From: Hydrogenothermaceae bacterium | GTDB taxonomy: Bacteria > Aquificota > Aquificia > Aquificales > Hydrogenothermaceae | Length of the DNA stretch: 5,306 bases | Assembly (NCBI GenBank): GCA_012961365.1 | Contig: DTZN01000037.1 | Span: forward strand, 1-5,306 | Reading direction: 5' to 3' | Shown here: in pieces, positions 1 through 5,306 of the stretch | Numbering within the stretch: the stretch's first letter is position 1 | Layout: every line of letters starts with the position of its first letter | Notes under the pieces: generated by a model | Seen by the model: only the letters and a program-made list of their open reading frames with translations | What the model was told of the DNA's origin: nothing | Databases searched by the model: none | Program-made: the position numbers and the translations under genes

Positions 1-1
1 A

Positions 2-259
2 AAACCTGAGATGATTGAAAAAAGATTAAAAGAGATTGAAAAATTAGAAAATGATATAAACTTTTGGAATAATCCAAAAGAGAGCTCAAAAGTTCAAAAA
101 GAAAAAAATAGCTTAATTAGAAAACTAGAAAAATATAAAAAAGCCAAATCTTATTTAGATGATAATAAAGATACGTTTGAGCTTGCTTCATTAGAAATAT
201 TCTTATTAGACATAATAAAAAACCTCCTTTTTTATATATGGTATATATTTTTCGGTTAG
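2..259 (+). CDS. prfB: Peptide chain release factor 2, N-terminal fragment (truncated)
   Basis: RF2 reads UGA and UAA stop codons and releases the finished protein from the ribosome. The first ~60 residues from the ATG at 11 match the helical first domain of RF2: EKRLKEIEKLENDINFWNNP corresponds to the family's KEKRLxELExxxxxPDFWNDP, followed by a Lys/Glu-rich helix ending in FELA. The frame is open back to base 2 (K-P-E before the ATG), and RF2 normally has about 25 more residues, so the ATG at 11 may be internal and the true start is probably outside the window. After about base 187 the sequence becomes a hydrophobic AT-rich tail ending at TAG 257-259, which overlaps the bioD stop on the other strand. 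The SPF-type stop-recognition motif and the catalytic GGQ loop are absent, so this product could not act as a release factor. It is a fragment left by rearrangement, or half of an assembly join. Confidence 0.72.
   Translation, partial: KPEMIEKRLKEIEKLENDINFWNNPKESSKVQKEKNSLIRKLEKYKKAKSYLDDNKDTFELASLEIFLLDIIKNLLFYIWYIFFG
151..213 (-). CDS. Possible start of a broken gene (20-codon ORF with a very strong RBS)
   Basis: On the minus strand an ATG at 213-211 follows the ribosome binding site at 222-229 at ideal spacing. The reading frame begins MSNKNISNEA and stops at TAA 153-151 after 20 codons. It lies 42 bases downstream of the bioD stop and on the same strand, so it looks like the start of a third gene in the fabD-bioD operon. 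The last part of the frame runs through sequence that is clearly prfB on the other strand, so any real coding probably ends near base 190. I do not recognise the product. It could also be a chance ATG behind a GGAGG match. Confidence 0.35.
   Translation of the reverse strand: MSNKNISNEASSNVSLLSSK
222..229 (-). promoter_or_regulatory. Strong Shine-Dalgarno sequence without an intact gene
   Basis: The minus strand reads AAGGAGGT, a full 8-base complement to the 3' end of 16S rRNA, placed 8 bases before the ATG at 213. It is stronger than the sites visible before fabD, bioD, trmH or the kinase. It sits between runs of six A and six T, so it could also fold as a weak A/T hairpin (215-235), but the exact ribosome-site match and spacing favour a translation start. 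Confidence 0.5.
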
Positions 260-930
260 TTTTCAATAACTTTTAAGAATTCATTCTCTAAAATTTTTAA
301 ATTCTTTTCTTCTTCATCTTCAAATGTATAAAAAATATTCTCAAATAAAAGCATTTCAGATAAAATTTGCTTATTTGTTTTTTCTGCCAAGTCTGGATTT
401 TTTGAAGCTTTATTTAAAAATATAGATAAAATTTCACCTTGGTAAGATTTAATTACATTGAAAGTTAAATACGTATGGTTTATAGTCCCGAGATTTGCCC
501 TTGCTACTATAACAACAGGTAAATTAGTATCATTTATAAAATCTAAGTAAGTGTATATTTTCCCATTTTCCTTTGTTATAGGAACTGAAACTCCTCCAGC
601 CCCTTCAACAATTAAAAAGTCATATTTTTCTTTTAAAAGCTTCAAATGGGATAATATTTTTTCTACTTTTATTTTTTTATTTTCTTCCCTTTCTGCTACT
701 AATGGAGCAACAGGATTTTTAAATTTATATAAAACAATTTCATTTATATCTTGCCCTGTTATACTGGATAACTTTTTAGCATCTTCACAATTAGGTATAC
801 ACCCTGTTTCAACAGGTTTAAAGTATCCTACTTTTACTCCTTTATTAATTAATACTTTAGCTATTAAATAAGAAATATATGTTTTACCTATTCCTGTATC
901 TGTGCCTGTTATAAATATTTGCTTCTTCAT
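256..930 (-). CDS. bioD: ATP-dependent dethiobiotin synthetase
   Basis: BioD closes the ureido ring of dethiobiotin from 7,8-diaminopelargonic acid, CO2 and ATP, the step before biotin synthase. The 224-residue length is normal for the family. The P-loop GTDTGIGKT lies at residues 9-17, the substrate-binding lysine is in KPVETG (38-43), the conserved VEGAGG is at 108-113, and LNK (172-174) sits where the family's nucleotide-base contact Asn is found. It is a soluble cytoplasmic homodimer in known cases. The ATG (930-928) overlaps the fabD stop as ATGA, and only a weak GAG-type ribosome site precedes it, so translation is probably coupled to fabD. The TAA at 258-256 faces the stop of the prfB fragment. 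No other biotin gene is present in the window. Confidence 0.95.
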   Translation of the reverse strand: MKKQIFITGTDTGIGKTYISYLIAKVLINKGVKVGYFKPVETGCIPNCEDAKKLSSITGQDINEIVLYKFKNPVAPLVAEREENKKIKVEKILSHLKLLKEKYDFLIVEGAGGVSVPITKENGKIYTYLDFINDTNLPVVIVARANLGTINHTYLTFNVIKSYQGEILSIFLNKASKNPDLAEKTNKQILSEMLLFENIFYTFEDEEEKNLKILENEFLKVIEN

Positions 931-1841
931 AATTTCTCAATATCATCAAATTTTTCCAAGTTAATTAAATTAAAGCTTTTATCTATTCTTTTTATTAAAC
1001 CAGTTAACACTTTTTTAGGTCCTAACTCTATTATAGTATCTACTCCCTGTTCTTTAAAAAATACAACAGTTTGAACCCATCTAACAGGAGAATAAAAATG
1101 TGCTTTTAGTTCTTCTTTTATTTCATTTACAGATTGAATGGGCTTTGCAGTAATGTTTGAAATAACAGGAATATTTGCATCTTTTATGTCTAGCTTATCT
1201 ATATATTTTCCAAACTCGACAGCTTTTTCTTTTAACATAGAAGAATGGGCAGGTACAGAAACTGCAAGTTTTACAACCTTTTTAGCCCCTTTTTGTTTTA
1301 AAATTTCCATAGCTTTTTCTACAGCTTTAGCTTCTCCAGAAATTACTGTTTGCTCGTAGCTATTGTAGTTAGCTATTTCAACGATGCCATCTATTTCTTT
1401 TAATGTTTTTTCAATTTCATCAGAGTTTAACCCAATTATAGCTGCCATTGCCCCTTTTCCGGTGGGAACTGCTTCTTGCATTAATTTTCCTCTTATATTT
1501 GTTATCCAAATTGCATCTTCCACATTTAAACTCCCTGAAGCAACTAGCGCAGAAAACTCTCCTAATGAATGTCCTGCGACAAAATTAGCCTTGATTTGTG
1601 GTTTTTCTTGGTTTAAAGCATATAAAACACTGTAAGATGCCAAAACTAATGCAGGTTGAGTATATTCTGTCAAATTTAGTTTCTCTTCATCTTCAAACAT
1701 TATTTTAGTTAAATCAAAGCCAAGTTTTTCATTAACTTGTTTGTGAAGTTTTTTTATTTCATCATACCTTTCATAAATATCTTTAGCCATTCCTAAAAAT
1801 TGCGAACCTTGCCCTGGAAAAACAAATGCAGTTTTTACCAT
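927..1841 (-). CDS. fabD: Malonyl-CoA:acyl carrier protein transacylase
   Basis: FabD moves the malonyl group from malonyl-CoA to acyl carrier protein, supplying the extender unit for type II fatty acid synthesis in the cytoplasm. The 304-residue protein has GQGSQ (10-14), Gln63 in TQPAL, the nucleophile Ser92 in GHSLGE (90-95), Arg117 in IRGKLMQ, the catalytic His199 in VPAHSSM, and the C-terminal GPKKVLTGL (274-282), covering the complete catalytic set. The start chosen is ATG 1841-1839 (MVKTAFVFPGQGSQ), which puts the first motif at its normal position and has AGGAG 7 bases upstream. A longer frame from TTG at 1898 would run through the promoter and adds no conserved sequence. It is the first gene of a two-gene operon with bioD, read from the promoter at 1870-1898. 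The TGA at 929-927 overlaps the bioD ATG. Confidence 0.96.
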   Translation of the reverse strand: MVKTAFVFPGQGSQFLGMAKDIYERYDEIKKLHKQVNEKLGFDLTKIMFEDEEKLNLTEYTQPALVLASYSVLYALNQEKPQIKANFVAGHSLGEFSALVASGSLNVEDAIWITNIRGKLMQEAVPTGKGAMAAIIGLNSDEIEKTLKEIDGIVEIANYNSYEQTVISGEAKAVEKAMEILKQKGAKKVVKLAVSVPAHSSMLKEKAVEFGKYIDKLDIKDANIPVISNITAKPIQSVNEIKEELKAHFYSPVRWVQTVVFFKEQGVDTIIELGPKKVLTGLIKRIDKSFNLINLEKFDDIEKL

Positions 1842-1848
1842 AAACCTT

Positions 1849-1853
1849 CTCCT
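1849..1853 (-). promoter_or_regulatory. Ribosome binding site of fabD
   Basis: The minus strand reads AGGAG followed by AAGGTTT and then ATG, giving 7-base spacing. This site decides for the start at 1841 rather than the upstream TTG at 1898. Confidence 0.8.
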
Positions 1854-1869
1854 AACTTTTGTTTTTATT

Positions 1870-1898
1870 AGAATATAAAAAACTGTTGACAAGGTCAA
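1870..1898 (-). promoter_or_regulatory. Promoter of the fabD-bioD operon (sigma-70 type)
   Basis: The minus strand reads TTGACC (-35, 1898-1893), a 17-base spacer, then TATTCT (-10, 1875-1870). Transcription would start near 1863, leaving a short leader of about 20 bases before the fabD ATG that includes its ribosome site. The boxes lie inside the spacer region of the opposing tRNA promoter and vice versa. Assigned by eye from consensus. Confidence 0.6.
1886..1898. repeat. Inverted repeat formed by two facing -35 boxes
   Basis: TTGAC (1886-1890) and GTCAA (1894-1898) form a perfect 5-base inverted repeat around AAG. The two arms are the -35 elements of the divergent tRNA and fabD promoters. 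The symmetry may simply follow from two -35 boxes placed head to head; it could also serve as a binding site for a dimeric regulator, for which there is no direct evidence. Confidence 0.5.
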
Positions 1899-1914
1899 TT
1901 CTATCTGATATATT
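1886..1914 (+). promoter_or_regulatory. Promoter of the tRNA-Lys/tRNA-Glu unit (sigma-70 type)
   Basis: The plus strand reads a perfect TTGACA (-35, 1886-1891), a 17-base spacer (1892-1908) and TATATT (-10, 1909-1914), one base off consensus. The predicted start near 1921 leaves a leader of about 10 bases before tRNA-Lys. Such a near-consensus promoter is expected for a highly expressed stable RNA. Confidence 0.72.
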
Positions 1915-1931
1915 ATTAATCCCTTTTGGTT

Positions 1932-2007
1932 GAGCCGCTAGCTCAGTCGGTAGAGCACCGGTCTTTTAAACCGGTGGTCCCGGGTTCGACCCCCGGGCGG
2001 CTCACCA
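1932..2007 (+). tRNA. tRNA-Lys (anticodon TTT)
   Basis: A full cloverleaf is visible. The acceptor stem is GAGCCGC/GCGGCTC (7 pairs). The D arm carries G18G19 (1949-1950). The anticodon stem CCGGT/ACCGG (1958-1962 and 1970-1974) encloses loop CTTTTAA with anticodon TTT at 1965-1967. The T arm is CCGGG-TTCGACC-CCCGG. The discriminator A and an encoded CCA end the gene. The GC-rich stems stand out from the AT-rich surroundings, as expected for a thermophile. It reads both Lys codons, AAA and AAG. It is the first gene after the promoter at 1886-1914. Confidence 0.97.
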
Positions 2008-2050
2008 TTTGCAAAAAATTTAAGAATATGATAAAATAAATATCTCTTCT

Positions 2051-2128
<78 letters not shown>

Positions 2129-2162
2129 TCTAAAATAAGAATTCCTGTTATCTCGAAATATA

Positions 2163-2200
2163 TACACTTTCAATATTTTGTGTTTATTTTTTTAAGTGTA
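2163..2200. terminator. Weak candidate terminator region between tRNA-Glu and trmH
   Basis: The 77-base gap between the converging tRNA-Glu and trmH genes holds an inverted repeat TACACTT (2163-2169) / AAGTGTA (2194-2200) with a long 24-base loop. On the plus strand a shorter ACAC/GTGT pairing (2164-2167 with 2180-2183) is followed by seven T (2187-2193). Neither is a strong GC-rich hairpin. This is the only place where termination of the tRNA unit before trmH could be encoded. Confidence 0.3.
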
Positions 2201-2205
2201 AAATC

Positions 2206-2838
2206 TTACTTTTTTATATGCCTTATGGCATTTTCTTGCATTTTATACTTTATTACATCATCTGTAGACCATTTTTTTATTATTTGATTTATCTCTTTTT
2301 CTGTTAAGGATGGTTCATCATACATTCCCTTTTTTTCTCTTTGTCTTTGGGCTTCATAAAGGATTACTGCAGTAGCAACAGAAACATTTAAACTTTGAGC
2401 CATTCCATACATTGGGATAATGATTTTTTTGTCTGTATATTTTAGAACTTCTTTGCTAACTCCCTGTATTTCATTTCCAACAACTATTAATGTAGGTTTT
2501 GTATAGTCTATAGACCTAAAATCTATACTATCTTCAGAAAGATAAGTAGCTAAAATTTGAAAACCTTCTTCTTTTTTTTGCTTAAAAAATTTATCTAAAT
2601 CTTTGACTTTTGTATGTATTACCCATTTATGTGAGCCCATTGTTATTTCTTCATTTATTAAATTTCCCTGACCTAAAAATCTGTAATAAAGATATAAAAC
2701 TCCTGTTGCATCACATGTTCTTAATATTGCAGAAAAGTTATGCTGATTTTTTACATTATCTGTAAATACTTGAAGGTCCTTTTGCCTTTTTTCTAAAACT
2801 TTTTTTATCTTTTTTAATCTTTTTTCTGTGATAAACAC
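2206..2838 (-). CDS. trmH: tRNA (guanosine-18 2'-O)-methyltransferase, SPOUT family
   Basis: TrmH methylates the ribose of G18 in the tRNA D loop using S-adenosylmethionine, stabilising the D-loop/T-loop contact, which matters at high temperature. The 210-residue protein carries the SPOUT motifs: motif 1 NFSAILRTCDATGV (34-47) with catalytic Arg40, the MGSHKW stretch (67-72), motif 2 VVGNEIQGVS (119-128) and motif 3 IPMYGMAQSLNVSVATAVIL (141-160), which forms the knotted cofactor site. The N-terminal Lys/Arg-rich helix (EKRLKKIKKVLEKRQKDL) and the Arg/Lys-rich C-terminal extension fit tRNA contacts seen in the family. The start is GTG at 2838-2836, one base after the kinase stop (TAA-A-GTG), preceded by an AGG-containing stretch at the end of the kinase gene; no internal ATG precedes motif 1. 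It converges on tRNA genes that both carry G18G19. TrmL or rRNA SpoU enzymes are less likely given the close TrmH match throughout. Confidence 0.93.
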   Translation of the reverse strand: MFITEKRLKKIKKVLEKRQKDLQVFTDNVKNQHNFSAILRTCDATGVLYLYYRFLGQGNLINEEITMGSHKWVIHTKVKDLDKFFKQKKEEGFQILATYLSEDSIDFRSIDYTKPTLIVVGNEIQGVSKEVLKYTDKKIIIPMYGMAQSLNVSVATAVILYEAQRQREKKGMYDEPSLTEKEINQIIKKWSTDDVIKYKMQENAIRHIKK

Positions 2839-2839
2839 T

Positions 2840-4846
2840 TTACCTTGCCTCTTTGGGAAGAATTATTTCAAATATTGCTCCATCATTACTTGAAATGGCT
2901 TTTATTTTTCCTTTATGTTTTTCTATGATTTCTTTTGTTATGGTTAGTCCCAAACCACTACCTTTTGGTTTATTGGAATAATATAGGACAAATATTTTTT
3001 CTACTTCTTCTTTAGATATACCTTTTCCTGTATCTTTAAATATTATTTTTATGTAATTTTCAATATCTTTAACTTTAATATATACTTCTCCACCATCTTT
3101 TAGTATTTCTAAGCTATTTTGAATAATATTGGAAAAAGCCTGCCTTAAAAGTTTGCAATCTGCTTTTATTATAAGATTTTTAGGAACATCAATGTGAATT
3201 TTAAATTTATCAGTTTGATAACTTCTTTTTAATTCTTCAAAAAGATTTTTTAGATTAAACTCTGTTATATTTAACTTATCATTCATTGCAAACTGGCGAA
3301 AATCTTTAACAAGTTTTGATAAATGTTCTACTTCTGAATAAATTGCCTTTACTGATTTTTCTAAAATTTGAGGAAAATTTTCATTTTGCCTTTTATACTG
3401 TCTTTCTATTCTTTCTGCAGCAAGTTTTATAGGTGTTAAAGGATTTTTTATTTCATGTGCTATTCTCTGAGCAATTTCTCTCCAGGTTCTTGCTTTCTCT
3501 GCTATGACGACATCTGTAATATCATCAAAAACTAAAACTAAACCTTTTTCTGATATTTTTGTTGCTTTTACAATAATTACTTTTCCTTTTATTTCTACTG
3601 TTTTTTCTGTATCAAGTTGGTTTGATGATATACCAAGTATATTTAGAAGATAAGATATGTCTTTATTTTCAAGCTGGCTTCTTTTAATACCAAGAATATT
3701 TTCTGCAGCTTTATTAATTTTTTTTATTTTTCCTGTTTTATCAGAATAAATAACTCCTGTTCTTGCGTTTTCAAGAACTGCTTCTAAATATTCTTGATTA
3801 ATTTTTAATTCTCTGTTGCTTTTTTCAAGTTTTATATACAAATTTTTTAATTCTCTTACCATTTGATTAAACTCATTTATTAAAATTCCTATTTCATCTG
3901 AAGATTTTAACCTTATACTTACGTTTAAGTTTCCTTTTGCTACCTCTTTTGATGCTTTAACAAGTTCCTCTAAAGGATAGGTTAAATTTCTAACTATGTA
4001 TTGGCCAAACCAAATAGCTGCTCCAATAACAAACATAGTTATAGTTAACATAGTTACTATATAACTTACACGAACAGGTTTTTTATAATGTCTAAATTTA
4101 GAATAAGCTTTAGTTATTTCTTCTATTTGTTTTTTCTTTTCTACAAATATTTCAGGAAGCCTTGCATCTAGTATTATGTATTTGTTTTCAGCTTTATCAT
4201 AGGTTATATATCTGAGGAATTTATCATTTATTACAGTAAATTCTTTTGAAAAATCCATATTTTTAAAACTTAAAGGCTTCCCATAGATTTTCTCTGGAAT
4301 TTTGTTCTCATCTGTAAAAGTTATTGATTTTAAATTAAAAATTTTTTTTACATTGTAAGGATTTACTTTTTCTTGTTTTAAAAGTTCTCCAGCATATTTT
4401 ATATATCTTTTATGTTGGTTTAGTGTGATGTCAACTATTGTTTTTGCACTTTTTAGAGCTTGTTCGACTTTGCCAGAAAACCAAAAATTTGTAGCATCAG
4501 ATATTAAAGATATTGAAACTGTAGATATAATTATTGCCGGAAAAAAAATCATAGATATTAAAATAATAGAAAGCTTTACTCTTAACTTACCTTGGGTTTC
4601 TTTACTCTCAAAAAATAGTTTTATTAGATGTCTTAAAGATATGGCTAAAATTGTTAAGAAAAAAACAACATTTATATTTATAATCACAAGGAAAACGTAA
4701 GGATTAAAAAATTCTTCTGCCCGAGAAATTTCTTTATATATATAAAAATTTCCTACTGCAAATACAGTTAATATAATAGAAGCTATTATAATATTCCGCT
4801 GTCTTCTTTTTACCTCTTCATATTTTTGAAGTTTATCTTTTTCCAT
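2840..4846 (-). CDS. NtrY-like membrane sensor histidine kinase
   Basis: This 668-residue protein is a two-component sensor that autophosphorylates on His and passes the phosphate to a response regulator. Predicted membrane segments lie at about 19-36, 50-70, 90-115 and 262-283. Residues ~116-261 form an extracytoplasmic sensing region with no motif I recognise. HAMP follows at ~284-338 (SSDEIGILINEFNQM), then a coiled linker, PAS at ~350-450 (GVIYSDKTGKIKKINKAAENILG), the dimerisation domain with WREIAQRIAHEIKNPLTPIK and phospho-acceptor His464, and the ATPase domain with N box FSNIIQNSLEIL (571-582), DTGKGI (605-610) and GSGLGL (629-634). The H-box wording and domain order are those of NtrY, usually paired with the sigma-54 activator NtrX, but no response regulator is in the window. 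The ATG at 4846 lies one base after the upstream stop with no good ribosome site of its own, so translation is probably coupled. The signal is unknown; calling it a nitrogen sensor would be inference. Confidence 0.9.
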   Translation of the reverse strand: MEKDKLQKYEEVKRRQRNIIIASIILTVFAVGNFYIYKEISRAEEFFNPYVFLVIININVVFFLTILAISLRHLIKLFFESKETQGKLRVKLSIILISMIFFPAIIISTVSISLISDATNFWFSGKVEQALKSAKTIVDITLNQHKRYIKYAGELLKQEKVNPYNVKKIFNLKSITFTDENKIPEKIYGKPLSFKNMDFSKEFTVINDKFLRYITYDKAENKYIILDARLPEIFVEKKKQIEEITKAYSKFRHYKKPVRVSYIVTMLTITMFVIGAAIWFGQYIVRNLTYPLEELVKASKEVAKGNLNVSIRLKSSDEIGILINEFNQMVRELKNLYIKLEKSNRELKINQEYLEAVLENARTGVIYSDKTGKIKKINKAAENILGIKRSQLENKDISYLLNILGISSNQLDTEKTVEIKGKVIIVKATKISEKGLVLVFDDITDVVIAEKARTWREIAQRIAHEIKNPLTPIKLAAERIERQYKRQNENFPQILEKSVKAIYSEVEHLSKLVKDFRQFAMNDKLNITEFNLKNLFEELKRSYQTDKFKIHIDVPKNLIIKADCKLLRQAFSNIIQNSLEILKDGGEVYIKVKDIENYIKIIFKDTGKGISKEEVEKIFVLYYSNKPKGSGLGLTITKEIIEKHKGKIKAISSNDGAIFEIILPKEAR

Positions 4847-4847
4847 T

Positions 4848-5201
4848 TTACCAGCGATTTTTATATTCTTCAGGAAGTAGCCTATGAGATTTTCCTAAGT
4901 ATTCAACATCTTTTTCTTCATCAAGCCTTTTAGAAAATGGTCTTTCAAAAAGTTCCTCATAAGTATGTGCTACAAGCCCCGGAATTCTTCCTATTATGAA
5001 AAATCCTTTTCCTAGTCTCCAGTCAAATCCCATTTCACTTGCTACAGCAGCAATTGCCCCATCAACATTCATAACCAATTTTTTACCTTTTTGTTTTTCT
5101 ATCTCTTTTTCTAGATCTTCTGCTAATTTACAATATTTACCGTAAAATCCAAGTTCTTTTGCATACATTGCTTGTGCTAATTTATGACTTTTCTCAGTCA
5201 A
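4848..5201 (-). CDS. Citryl-CoA lyase-type citrate synthase family protein, C-terminal part
   Basis: The citrate synthase superfamily makes or cleaves citryl-CoA; citryl-CoA lyase releases acetyl-CoA and oxaloacetate in the reductive TCA cycle. The visible 117 codons match the C-terminal half: a helix after EKSHKLAQAMY, then MNVDGAIAAVASEMGF with catalytic Asp47, FFIIGRIPGLVAHTYEEL with Arg72 expected to contact substrate or CoA, and an EYLGKSHRLLPEE tail typical of stand-alone lyases. Family members run to about 250-280 residues, so the N-terminal half, with the catalytic GHR-type histidine, is missing here. The apparent TTG start at 5201 is probably just an internal Leu codon; an in-frame TAG lies at 5213-5211. 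It is followed after one base by the kinase ATG. The alternative is the citrate synthase-like end of an ATP-citrate lyase large subunit. Confidence 0.75.
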   Translation of the reverse strand: MTEKSHKLAQAMYAKELGFYGKYCKLAEDLEKEIEKQKGKKLVMNVDGAIAAVASEMGFDWRLGKGFFIIGRIPGLVAHTYEELFERPFSKRLDEEKDVEYLGKSHRLLPEEYKNRW

Positions 5202-5306
5202 TACTTTTATCTATCGATATTTCTTCCTTTCCCTTTTCTTTGCTGCAATTGGTAACCTACCCAAATTTCTCTATCCTTCTAACTAATGTCTCAGAAATAA
5301 GCTTCG
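5202..5306 (-). pseudogene. Frame-broken upstream part of the citryl-CoA lyase-type gene
   Basis: No single minus-strand frame is open across this stretch. From 5304 one frame reads KLISETLVRRIEKFG and stops at TAG 5259-5257. If one G of GGG (5262-5260) is removed, it continues as RLP, the residues expected just before the family's GFGHR histidine motif. Further on, the first frame reads EKGKEEISIDK and, with one A removed from AAAA (5208-5205), joins the intact frame as VLTEKSHKLA. The piece between is too short and lacks a clean GHR. It looks like a gene region carrying several indels, from sequencing error at a contig end or from real decay. The reconstruction is by eye. Confidence 0.45.

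Noticed and set aside
172..182. CGTTTGAG as the programmed frameshift site known from prfB genes
   Set aside because: The known site is CTT-TGA near the start of the gene, before the region seen here. This TTT-GAG is read in frame with no stop codon and lies about 55 codons into the RF2 frame; the real site, if present, would be upstream of the window.
215..235. A/T hairpin ATAAAAAA-CCTCC-TTTTTTAT as a bidirectional terminator between prfB and bioD
   Set aside because: The stem is only A-T pairs and the loop is exactly the complement of a perfect ribosome binding site at ideal distance from an ATG on the minus strand, which explains it better.
1842..1898. fabD N-terminal extension from TTG at 1898
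   Set aside because: The 19 extra residues are not conserved, cross the promoter, and bypass an ATG with a good ribosome site directly before MVKTAFVFPGQGSQ.
2027..2032. Separate promoter for tRNA-Glu (TATGAT)
   Set aside because: The only -35-like hexamer (TTGCAA 2009-2014) is 12 bases away, too close; co-transcription with tRNA-Lys is simpler.
4425..4700. Plus-strand frames of 73-106 codons within bioD, fabD and the kinase
   Set aside because: They lie opposite well-supported genes, have no family motifs or ribosome sites, and are antisense shadows.
5199..5201. TTG at 5201 as a genuine start of a short 117-residue protein
   Set aside because: It has no good ribosome site, the family extends well upstream with the catalytic His, and coding-like pieces in other frames are seen upstream, so this is most likely an internal Leu codon.

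Overview
The window is an AT-rich, densely packed stretch of a bacterial chromosome. The proteins are rich in Lys, Ile and Glu, while the two tRNA genes are very GC-rich. That contrast suggests a low-GC thermophile. Together with a citryl-CoA lyase-type gene, it fits Aquificota best (a Sulfurihydrogenibium-like lineage is my guess, not proven). No mobile element, CRISPR array or phage gene is visible.

Layout. Bases 1-259 (+) hold only the first domain of peptide chain release factor 2 (prfB); the frame then runs into unrelated AT-rich sequence. On the opposite strand at 213 a very strong ribosome binding site and an ATG open a reading frame that dies after 20 codons inside the prfB fragment. 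Bases 927-1841 (-) are fabD and 256-930 (-) are bioD, overlapping by ATGA. This pair links biotin, the cofactor of acetyl-CoA carboxylase, to the next step of fatty acid synthesis. Bases 1842-1931 hold two promoters facing away from each other, with interleaved -35/-10 boxes: one reads leftward into fabD-bioD, the other rightward into tRNA-Lys(TTT) (1932-2007) and tRNA-Glu(TTC) (2051-2128). On the minus strand, 5306-2206 reads as a tight operon: citryl-CoA lyase-type C-terminal part, an NtrY-like membrane sensor histidine kinase, and the tRNA Gm18 methyltransferase trmH. Both complete junctions have the same form, TAA-A-start, leaving one base between genes.

Both ends of the window look damaged. 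At the left, the prfB fragment abuts the start of what may be another gene of the fabD-bioD operon, suggesting a rearrangement breakpoint or a misassembly. At the right, the 5' part of the citryl-CoA lyase gene can be followed only by changing frame, partly at homopolymers, suggesting poor sequence at a contig end or a decayed gene. The middle (256-4850) is intact. The most interesting intact signal is the pair of interleaved divergent promoters coupling tRNA and fatty acid/biotin transcription. I see no convincing new multi-gene system.
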